From Prevotella sp. (GTDB lineage Bacteria > Bacteroidota > Bacteroidia > Bacteroidales > Bacteroidaceae): a stretch of DNA of 64,000 bases. The position numbers and the translations under genes are program-made. Position 1 is the stretch's first letter; each line of letters begins with the position of its first letter. Positions 1-7,561 of the stretch are shown here, piece by piece. Where the stretch lies: positions 1 to 64,000 of the forward strand of contig JAFZSL010000070.1 of the NCBI GenBank assembly GCA_017619375.1. The letters run 5' to 3'. The notes under the pieces were generated by a model. That model was not told the origin of the DNA. It did not search any database and was given only the letters and a program-made list of their open reading frames with translations.

Positions 1-249
1 ACTATCTTTGCTGACGCGAAGATAGGCTGCACTCGGAATCGAAAATAAAATCATTTATTTTGCGCTTCACTCGGTTTGCACTATCTTTGCTGACGCGAAG
101 ATAGGCTGCACTCGGAATCGAAAATAAAATCATTTATTTTGCGCTTCACTCGGTTTGCACTATCTTTGCTGACGCGAAGATAGGCTGCACCTCGGAATCG
201 AAAATAAAATCATTTATTTTGCGCTTCACTAGGTTTGCACTATCTTTGC
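1..249 (+). repeat. Tandem 79-bp promoter-bearing repeat
   Basis: Three consecutive units begin at 1, 80 and 159 (lengths 79, 79 and 80), followed by a partial fourth at 239-249. Units are almost identical; the third has one inserted C near 191 and a C-to-A change near 231. Each unit carries an AT-rich imperfect palindrome and ends in TTTG, 19 bases, TATCTTTG, which is the Bacteroidetes -33/-7 promoter consensus. The copies of TATCTTTG are at 3-10, 82-89, 161-168 and 241-248. The array may continue to the left of the window. Confidence 0.95.
218..248 (+). promoter_or_regulatory. Promoter of the SpoIID-fusion operon
   Basis: TTTG at 218-221 and TATCTTTG at 241-248 are separated by exactly 19 bases, a perfect match to the Bacteroidetes housekeeping promoter. 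It is the last of several identical promoters in the tandem array and lies 25 bases before the ATG at 274, so transcription would begin near 255 with a very short leader. Confidence 0.8.
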
Positions 250-273
250 ACAAATAAAGCAAAACACTCGTTT

Positions 274-3200
274 ATGAGAGGAAAAATAGATTGTTTTCTG
301 CCTTGCGCCAATCTGGAAGCGGCAGAGATGACGGTGTCGCAGTTGAGAGAGGACAACACCATCAGACACATCTACTTGTTAGTGGATGAAAATGAGCCAA
401 GGTTGCAGGAATGTCCCGTCGGGTGTACGATGCTTCCCATAGGGCTGCCATTCTCCACCAGCACGATGCTCGCCATTGAGCGAAATGCAGCAGCATCTTA
501 TGTGATGCTCTTCACGCAACCCGAACCTGTCTTGATGGGAATGCATGCCACCGACAGGCTACTGCGTGTGGCCGAAGAATCGAAGGCGCCATGGGTGTAT
601 GCCGACCACCGGTCGATGGAGAACGGCGTCATCGTGCCACATCCGTTGATTGACTATCAAGAGGGCAGCATCAGAGACGATTTTGATTTCGGAGCCGTCC
701 TGCTCATTAAAACCGATATGCTCAATGCATACGCCAAGCAATCCAATATGCCTGACTATCGGTACGCAGGCCTTTACGACCTCCGCCTGTTCATCAGTCG
801 CCAAGGACAATTGTTCCATCTCAACGAGTTTTTGTACACCAAGCAAGAGATGGACCTCCGGGCGAGTGGCGAGAAGCAATTCGATTATGTCAACCCGCGC
901 AACAGGGAAGTGCAGGTGGAGATGGAACGCGCCGCAACAGCACACCTTAGGGAACTGGGCGCCTTGGTGGACACATCGGCGTGTCTCGTGCCGGATTTCA
1001 ACGAGCAAGCTTTCGACCATGAGGCTACGGTGGTCATACCAGTCTTCAACAGGGAGAAGACCATCTGCGACGCCGTGGACTCGGCACTGGCTCAACAAAC
1101 CAATTTCGCATTCAATGTCATCGTGGTGGACAACCATTCCACTGATGGCACTACCGCATTGTTGGAACAATACGACGACCCCAGGCTCATACACATCATA
1201 CCCGAACGGAAGGACCTGGGAATCGGTGGGTGCTGGAACGTGGCGGTCATCGATGAAAGATGCGGACGCTTTGCCGTACAACTCGACAGCGACGACCTTT
1301 ACTCTTCGAAAAACACGCTCCAAAGGATTGTCGATGTTTTCTACCAGCAAAAGGCCGCCATGGTCGTAGGGGCATACCGCATGTGCGACTTCCAACTCAA
1401 CACACTGCCCCCAGGACTTATCGACCATAAGGAATGGACCGATGAGAATGGACCGAACAATGCCTTGAGAATCAATGGCTTAGGTGCGCCAAGGGCTTTC
1501 TTCACACCTTTGGTGAGGCACATCCTCTTCCCCAACACCAGTTATGGAGAAGACTATGCCATGGGGCTTGCCTTCAGCAGACGCTACCGGATAGGACGCA
1601 TATACGACGAACTGTATTTGTGCAGGAGGTGGGGAGGAAACAGCGATGCCGCACTCAGCATCGAGCGCATTAATGCCAACAACTTGTACAAGGACAGGTT
1701 GAGGACTTTGGAAATCATGGCCAGGAAGAAAATGGAAGGAAAAGGGGAGGAGCATCTGGAAGACAATTCGCTGGGACGCTTCTTCAACAGACAATTGGAA
1801 TTATGGCCTGATGCGAGAAAGAGATATCGGGACCTGCATGACGTGAGGACAAGGCAAATGGACCATAGTGAGCACAGCGTGCCGCTAACCGTGCAGTGGA
1901 ATCCGGCGCGCATCACATCGACAGGGGCGAAAATGGACAAGAAGACCATCGAGACCAGGCCATGCTTCCTTTGTGAGCGAAACAGGCCGGAGATGCAGGT
2001 GACAAAGTCCTTTGACGGCAAACTGGACATCCTGGTCAACCCCTTCCCCATATTGACCACACATTTCACCATTGCTGCAAAAAAGCACCAGCCTCAGCAG
2101 ATAAAAGACTGCTATTATGAAATACACAGGCTGCTCGAACAATATCCGAAACTCACCGTCTTTTACAATGGTCCAAGATGTGGGGCGTCGGCGCCCGACC
2201 ACCTCCATCTGCAGGCAGGGACATCGGGAATGACACCGCTGCAGACGGCATGGCTAAGACTGTCAAGGGACATGCAGCCCTTGATCACCATCAACGACAA
2301 CGAGGGGATATTTGTGCTGAAAAGTTATCCCTGCAATGCCTTACTCGTCAAGAGCCGAAACAAGGACACCGGGGAGGCGCTCTTCAGGAAACTCCTCGCC
2401 GCCCTGGACAGCGGGGTGGAGAACTCGGAAAGACAACAGGGAGAGGAACCCATGCTCAACATTCTGGCGTGGATACAGGACGGAGACATTCTCAGCGTGG
2501 TGTTCCCAAGACGATGCCACAGACCTCGGTGTTATTACCAAACCGGTGGCAGCCAGAGGATGGTCAGCCCGGGTGCTCTCGACATGGCCGGACTCATCAT
2601 CACACCAAGGGAAGAGGACTTTGATTCGCTCGATGCCGAGACGGCAACGGCCATTCTCAAGGAAGTGGCCATCGATGATGATGACATGCAAAAGGTGGAG
2701 GACATCCTCAAGGGAGAAGTCAGGCAACCTGCCGTCAAGGCCATGGGGAAGGAACCCCAGGTGGCGGTTGGCATCGTTGCCGGTGCTGAAATCAGGTTTG
2801 CTCTCAACAAACCCTATGTGGCGAAAGGAGAGACCATGGAGGGCATACAAGAGGTGAAACTCTCCGAAGGATGCATTCTTTGGAAGGGGAACCTCTACCG
2901 GGAATTGCTCTTCACACCCAAGGTGGCGGACGCTTCCTTCTCCCTCTTCGACGTGACCATAGGAGTGGATTTCCATTGGGAGAGAAAAGAGACGCAAACC
3001 TTCCTCGGAGCACTCAAACTCGTCGTCGAGGCAGACAAGATACAAGCCATCAACCAACTGCCGGTGGAGGACTACCTCGCCAGCGTCATATCAAGCGAGA
3101 TGAAGGCTACTTCGTCTTTGGAACTGCTCAAGGCGCACGCCGTCATCTCACGCAGTTGGCTGCTTGCACAAATGGAGCATAGGAAACAACGGAAAAACAG

Positions 3201-4056
3201 CGGAGACCATTTCTTTTCCTTCATTAAAAAGGAGGACGAGATTGTCAGATGGTACGACCGGGAGGACCACACCATCTTCGATGTCTGCGCCGACGACCAT
3301 TGCCAGCGCTATCAAGGCATCACCAGGGCTACGGAAAAAAAGGTGCTGGAGGCGATAAAAGCCACAAGGGGGCAAGTGCTTTCCCATGGTGGCGAGATCT
3401 GCGATGCCAGGTTCAGCAAGTGCTGCGGAGGAGTGACAGAGGAATTCCAATATTGTTGGGACAACATCCCCAAGCCTTATCTCAGGGCGGTGGCGGACTC
3501 CGCCCATGGGGCGCTGCCCGACCTCAGGGTGGAGCAGACGGCAAGGAAATGGATTCTTGGCCAACCTGATGCCTACTGCAACACCACCGACCAAAAGGTG
3601 CTCAAGCAAGTGCTCAACGACTACGACACCGAGACCACCGACTTCTACAGGTGGAAAGTGGAATACACCCAAGAAGAACTTGCCACTCTCATCGATGAGA
3701 AACTCAAGATGGGCTTTGGAGGAATCAAGGCTCTCACACCAGTGGAAAGGGGTCGCAGCGGACGAATTGCCAGAATGAGGATAGAGGGCACCAAGCGTAC
3801 ACTCATCATTGGAAAGGAATTGGAAATCAGAAGGGCGCTTAGCAAGTCTCACTTGCTCAGTTCCGCTTTCGTCATCGACACCGAAGGGGAGAAGGACGGG
3901 CTGCCCGAACGATTCATCCTGCATGGGGCAGGGTGGGGGCATGGGGTCGGACTCTGCCAGATCGGTGCCGCCATGATGGGAGAGAACGGTGCTGCATACA
4001 GCGAGATACTCCTCCATTATTATCAAGATGCAGAAATAAAAAAACTTTATAAATGA
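274..4056 (+). CDS. GT2-like / DUF4922 / SpoIID (LytB) fusion protein
   Basis: A 1260-residue three-part protein. An N-terminal glycosyltransferase-like region (about 1-240) precedes a canonical GT2 domain (about 250-455) with VIPVFNRE and a DSDD metal-binding motif near residue 338. The middle is a DUF4922 HIT-like domain (about 560-860) with a CxxC pair and an HLHLQ histidine motif near 645. The C-terminus (about 920-1255) is a SpoIID/LytB domain with LPVEDYLASVISSEM and the closing GWGHGVGLCQIGA. SpoIID enzymes are lytic transglycosylases acting on peptide-free glycan strands. The ATG at 274 was chosen because an upstream in-frame TTG overlaps the promoter. No signal peptide is visible, which is odd for a wall enzyme. 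The stop overlaps the next start (ATGA), so it is co-translated with two AmpG-like permeases. This suggests wall turnover or recycling; the joint role of the three domains is unknown. Confidence 0.88.
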   Translation: MRGKIDCFLPCANLEAAEMTVSQLREDNTIRHIYLLVDENEPRLQECPVGCTMLPIGLPFSTSTMLAIERNAAASYVMLFTQPEPVLMGMHATDRLLRVAEESKAPWVYADHRSMENGVIVPHPLIDYQEGSIRDDFDFGAVLLIKTDMLNAYAKQSNMPDYRYAGLYDLRLFISRQGQLFHLNEFLYTKQEMDLRASGEKQFDYVNPRNREVQVEMERAATAHLRELGALVDTSACLVPDFNEQAFDHEATVVIPVFNREKTICDAVDSALAQQTNFAFNVIVVDNHSTDGTTALLEQYDDPRLIHIIPERKDLGIGGCWNVAVIDERCGRFAVQLDSDDLYSSKNTLQRIVDVFYQQKAAMVVGAYRMCDFQLNTLPPGLIDHKEWTDENGPNNALRINGLGAPRAFFTPLVRHILFPNTSYGEDYAMGLAFSRRYRIGRIYDELYLCRRWGGNSDAALSIERINANNLYKDRLRTLEIMARKKMEGKGEEHLEDNSLGRFFNRQLELWPDARKRYRDLHDVRTRQMDHSEHSVPLTVQWNPARITSTGAKMDKKTIETRPCFLCERNRPEMQVTKSFDGKLDILVNPFPILTTHFTIAAKKHQPQQIKDCYYEIHRLLEQYPKLTVFYNGPRCGASAPDHLHLQAGTSGMTPLQTAWLRLSRDMQPLITINDNEGIFVLKSYPCNALLVKSRNKDTGEALFRKLLAALDSGVENSERQQGEEPMLNILAWIQDGDILSVVFPRRCHRPRCYYQTGGSQRMVSPGALDMAGLIITPREEDFDSLDAETATAILKEVAIDDDDMQKVEDILKGEVRQPAVKAMGKEPQVAVGIVAGAEIRFALNKPYVAKGETMEGIQEVKLSEGCILWKGNLYRELLFTPKVADASFSLFDVTIGVDFHWERKETQTFLGALKLVVEADKIQAINQLPVEDYLASVISSEMKATSSLELLKAHAVISRSWLLAQMEHRKQRKNSGDHFFSFIKKEDEIVRWYDREDHTIFDVCADDHCQRYQGITRATEKKVLEAIKATRGQVLSHGGEICDARFSKCCGGVTEEFQYCWDNIPKPYLRAVADSAHGALPDLRVEQTARKWILGQPDAYCNTTDQKVLKQVLNDYDTETTDFYRWKVEYTQEELATLIDEKLKMGFGGIKALTPVERGRSGRIARMRIEGTKRTLIIGKELEIRRALSKSHLLSSAFVIDTEGEKDGLPERFILHGAGWGHGVGLCQIGAAMMGENGAAYSEILLHYYQDAEIKKLYK

Positions 4057-5345
4057 GCAAGATGGAAACGAAAAGAAGCCCTTGGGCTTGGATTCCCACA
4101 CTCTATTTCGCCGAGGGATTGCCCAATGTGGTGGTGATGACCGTGGCCGTGGTGATGTATATGGAAATGGGCATGACCGACACCGAGATAGCCCTCTACA
4201 CAAGTTGGTTGGGGCTGCCGTGGGTCATCAAACCGCTATGGAGCCCGTTTGTCGATTTGTTCAAGACAAAACGTTGGTGGGTGCTTTCCATGCAGTTGCT
4301 CCTGGGTGCGGCCTTTGCCGGTGTGGCTTTCACAGTGAAAACGGATTTCTGGTTCCAGGGGACCATGTTCTTCTTCTTCCTCATGGCTTTCTCCAGTGCC
4401 ACACACGACATCGCCGCCGACGGTTTCTACATGCTTGACCTGGACAGTCACGACCAATCGTGGTTTGTTGGCATACGAAACACGTTCTATCGCATTGCAG
4501 TCATCTTCGGACAAGGCGTACTTGTATGGATGGCTGGCAAATTGCAGGAAATATTTCCTGGCAGCAAGGCATTTACCTGGAGCCTTATCTTCTTTGGCCT
4601 CTCTGCCATATTCATCGCCATCTGGCTTTATCACCGTTTTGTCATGCCGAACCCCGTGGACCGGAATAACGAAGGACTGACGGCGCGAGAAGTGGCGCAT
4701 GGACTTTGGCAGATGCTCTCCTCGTTCTTCACCAAAGTGCCTGTCAAGCAAATCGTGTTCGTGTTGCTTTTCCTTTTGCTTTATCGCTTCCCTGAAGCCA
4801 TGCTCACCAAGATGGCCAGCACGTTTTTGCTCCGCCCGATGGAGGAGGGAGGACTGGGGCTCACCAAAGAGGCGTTTGGCCTGGCATATGGCACCGTAGG
4901 TCTCATCGGACTGCTCTTGGGCGGCATCGTGGGAGGCATGCTGGCCAGCCGTGACGGACTGAAACGTTGGCTTTGGCCATTTGTTTGTGCCATCACCTTG
5001 CCCGACATCGTGTATGTGTATCTAAGTGTCGCGCAGCCTGGCAGCCTGTGGCTCATCAGCGCATGCCTCTTCATAGAGCAGTTTGGCTATGGATTGGGAT
5101 TCACTGCGCTTACGCTTTATATGCTTTTTTACAGTCAGGGAGAGTTTAAAACTTCTCATTATGCCATATGCACCGGGTTGTCCTATCTTGGGCTGATGCT
5201 CCCTGGCATGGTGTCGGGATGGATCAAAGACGCGGTAGGATATCAGACCTTCTTCGTCTTGGTCATGTTCTTCTGCATCATCACCTTTGCTGTCACGGCC
5301 TTCATCAAGATTGATCCGGAGTTTGGTAAGAAAAAACAGGCATAG
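4053..5345 (+). CDS. AmpG-like MFS permease (first of pair)
   Basis: A 430-residue major-facilitator protein with about 12 hydrophobic segments. The N-terminal pattern (WIPTLYFAEGLPNVV, then a conserved GLPWVIKPLWSPFVD loop) is that of the AmpG/muropeptide permease group, which imports anhydro-muropeptides or wall sugars across the inner membrane. The start codon overlaps the preceding stop in an ATGA junction, which argues for co-translation with the SpoIID fusion. A role in recycling cell-wall fragments released by that enzyme is an inference from family and context; other sugar or peptide substrates cannot be excluded. Confidence 0.85.
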   Translation: MSKMETKRSPWAWIPTLYFAEGLPNVVVMTVAVVMYMEMGMTDTEIALYTSWLGLPWVIKPLWSPFVDLFKTKRWWVLSMQLLLGAAFAGVAFTVKTDFWFQGTMFFFFLMAFSSATHDIAADGFYMLDLDSHDQSWFVGIRNTFYRIAVIFGQGVLVWMAGKLQEIFPGSKAFTWSLIFFGLSAIFIAIWLYHRFVMPNPVDRNNEGLTAREVAHGLWQMLSSFFTKVPVKQIVFVLLFLLLYRFPEAMLTKMASTFLLRPMEEGGLGLTKEAFGLAYGTVGLIGLLLGGIVGGMLASRDGLKRWLWPFVCAITLPDIVYVYLSVAQPGSLWLISACLFIEQFGYGLGFTALTLYMLFYSQGEFKTSHYAICTGLSYLGLMLPGMVSGWIKDAVGYQTFFVLVMFFCIITFAVTAFIKIDPEFGKKKQA

Positions 5346-6629
5346 ATGAAAAGGAAAGAGCATTCTTCCATTGCCGGGATGGTGGTCACGCATAGAAGGG
5401 CGTGGGTGTGGGTGTCACTGCTGGGGTTCGCAAGAGGCATGGTGGTGGTGTCGCTGATGTCCGTGGCGATGGTGATGCTGAAACGGGTGGGACTAAGCAA
5501 CTCATGGGCCGCTTGTGGAACAGCGTTGCTCGCCATTCCTTTCGTGTGCCGTCAGTTGCTCAGGCCTTTTGTCTTGGCTCTCACCAGGCAGGCTTGGTGG
5601 ATGGTGGTCATGGAAGTGCTGTTCTCATTGTCGATGATGGCAGTAGCGTGGTTTGTGGAACCGAAAGGTGGTGGAACCGCCGTGTGGTATTGTCTGGCTT
5701 TCAGTGCGCTGGTTGGGGCATTCCACGATGTCATGGCAGGAGACTTCTGCAACGCTTTATGGGGAAGTCGCAAGCAAGGCAGAACTTCATTGGCGGTCGC
5801 CTTGCCCATTTTGGCCACCGTGTTGGGAACGGGGGTGACTTTTGTCATCGCTGGCGACATGGAGGTGCTCACAAGAAATATCGTAGAGTCTTGGGCTTTG
5901 GCTTTCAAGGTGCTGGCAGCCATGGTGTTTGCCGTGGCCGTGGCCATGGCCCTTTCATTGCCAAAACACATGGAGTGTGGGAGGAAAAAGGTTTTTACCG
6001 CTGCTTGGAAAGAGCAGATGATGGAAATGAAAGAGTGGTGGGAATACCCCAAGCAATGGTTATTCGTCTTGTTCATCATCCTCTTCTCCTTGCATGAATG
6101 TCTTGTCATCAAGGGGGTGTTGCTTTTCCTGGTGGATCCGGGGAGCATCGGTGGTCTTTCGATGGGGCCTCAGGAGGTGGCCTTTGCGCAAAGCACCGTG
6201 GCGGGAATGCTCATGCTGGCGGGGTGTGTGATGGGATTCGAATTGATGAAGAAAAAGGGTTTGAGAAAGTGGGTGTGGCCCATGGTGCTTGCCATCACAG
6301 TGCCCGACGTGTTGTTCCTTTACCTCGCTTATGCCATGCCGTCGGAACTGTCATACGTCACTCTTTGCCTTTCTGTCGAGAGCTTTGGATGTGGATTCGG
6401 AATGGCTGGCTTTGTGCGATACCTGAGATATTATGGTCGTGGAAGGACTCTTCCTGCTTATGGCGACTCATGCCTCGCAATTGTCGCTTTTTCGGTCCTG
6501 TTGGCTGGAGTGGCAACAGGGTTCATACAAGACTATTTTGGACACCGACGCTTTTTCTTCCTCGTCGTTTGCATGGCTGTCGTGGCCATCGCTTCAATAT
6601 GGCTGCTGAGACATAAGAGGCCTCAATAG
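5346..6629 (+). CDS. AmpG-like MFS permease (second of pair)
   Basis: A 427-residue MFS protein that starts immediately after the stop of the previous permease, with no spacer. It shares the same topology and local motifs (such as WPMVLAITVPDVLFLYLAYA, matching WPFVCAITLPDIVYVYLSVA in its neighbour), so the two are diverged tandem paralogues. It lacks the ProGluGly entry motif of the first copy, which may mean a different substrate or a heterodimer-like partnership. It is the last gene of the three-gene operon; a 35-bp spacer separates it from the convergent aguB. Confidence 0.83.
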   Translation: MKRKEHSSIAGMVVTHRRAWVWVSLLGFARGMVVVSLMSVAMVMLKRVGLSNSWAACGTALLAIPFVCRQLLRPFVLALTRQAWWMVVMEVLFSLSMMAVAWFVEPKGGGTAVWYCLAFSALVGAFHDVMAGDFCNALWGSRKQGRTSLAVALPILATVLGTGVTFVIAGDMEVLTRNIVESWALAFKVLAAMVFAVAVAMALSLPKHMECGRKKVFTAAWKEQMMEMKEWWEYPKQWLFVLFIILFSLHECLVIKGVLLFLVDPGSIGGLSMGPQEVAFAQSTVAGMLMLAGCVMGFELMKKKGLRKWVWPMVLAITVPDVLFLYLAYAMPSELSYVTLCLSVESFGCGFGMAGFVRYLRYYGRGRTLPAYGDSCLAIVAFSVLLAGVATGFIQDYFGHRRFFFLVVCMAVVAIASIWLLRHKRPQ

Positions 6630-6664
6630 GACTTTCTATGATTTCATAGGCATCCTATAATCTC

Positions 6665-7552
6665 CTATCTATCCACATACCTTTTGAGCAGGTTTCCATA
6701 TTCCTCTATCCTGCGGTCGCGGAAGAAGGGCCACCATCGCCGCACTTGTTCGCTATGGTCCAGGTCGAGGGTGATGACAGCCGTTTCTTCTGTATCTACG
6801 CTGGAGCGGTGGAGCATTTCACCTTGAGGACCGACAACGAAACTGCTTCCCCAAAACTGTATGCCACGGGTCTGACCGGAAGGGTCGGTTTCATGGCCCA
6901 CGCGGTTCACTGTCACCACAGGCAGGCCGTTGGCAACGGCATGGCCGCGCTGGACGGTCGTCCATGCTTCTCGCTGACGCTCCTGCTCTTCGGGAGTGTC
7001 GCTGCTCTCATAACCGATGGCGGTGGGATAGATGAGAAGGTCGGCTCCGGCAAGGGCCATCAAGCGGGCGGCCTCCGGATACCATTGGTCCCAGCAGACG
7101 AGAACACCAAGGCGGCCCACGCTGGTGTCGATGGGATGGAAGCCAAGGTCGCCGGGGGTGAAGTAGAATTTCTCATAATAGGCCGGGTCGTCGGGGATGT
7201 GGGCCTTGCGGTAGATGCCTGCGATGCTCCCGTCGCGTTCCAGCACTACGGCGGTGTTATGGTAAAGGCCGGCGGCGCGACGTTCGAAGAGAGAGGTCAC
7301 AATCACCACTCCCAACTCACGGGCAAGGGCACCGAAGAACTCGGTGGAGGGGCCGGGAATGGGTTCGGCCAAATCGAAATGGTCTACTCGTTCCACTTGG
7401 CAGAAGTAAAGGGAGTTGTGCAACTCTTGGAGCACGACCAGTTGTGCGCCTTGTCGGGAAAGGTCGATGATGCTGTCGCGGAGGCGGCACATGTTGTCCT
7501 CGATAGAGGAGACATTGTGTTGCTGGATGATTCCTATCTTGATTTCTTTCAT
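6665..7552 (-). CDS. aguB: N-carbamoylputrescine amidase
   Basis: A 295-residue nitrilase-superfamily carbon-nitrogen hydrolase, the usual length for the family. The catalytic triad is visible as E43 (LQELHNS), K116 (YRKAHIP) and C153 (VCWDQWYPE). The long YYEKFYFTPGD and WDQWYPEAAR motifs are typical of N-carbamoylputrescine amidase, which hydrolyses N-carbamoylputrescine to putrescine, CO2 and ammonia in the cytoplasm. It begins 9 bases after the stop of the upstream aguA on the same strand, so the two form an agmatine-to-putrescine operon. Confidence 0.95.
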   Translation of the reverse strand: MKEIKIGIIQQHNVSSIEDNMCRLRDSIIDLSRQGAQLVVLQELHNSLYFCQVERVDHFDLAEPIPGPSTEFFGALARELGVVIVTSLFERRAAGLYHNTAVVLERDGSIAGIYRKAHIPDDPAYYEKFYFTPGDLGFHPIDTSVGRLGVLVCWDQWYPEAARLMALAGADLLIYPTAIGYESSDTPEEQERQREAWTTVQRGHAVANGLPVVTVNRVGHETDPSGQTRGIQFWGSSFVVGPQGEMLHRSSVDTEETAVITLDLDHSEQVRRWWPFFRDRRIEEYGNLLKRYVDR

Positions 7553-7561
7553 GATATGTTT

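Noticed and set aside
1-249. CRISPR array
   Set aside because: The repeats are contiguous 79-bp units without unique spacers and contain promoter elements; no cas genes are near.
559-1428. Long minus-strand open frame inside the SpoIID-fusion gene
   Set aside because: It is a shadow of a strong coding region on the plus strand: no family resemblance, no promoter, and a Val/His-rich composition typical of antisense frames.
3148-4203. 351-codon minus-strand frame across the SpoIID/permease junction
   Set aside because: It crosses two well-supported coupled genes and has no family features.
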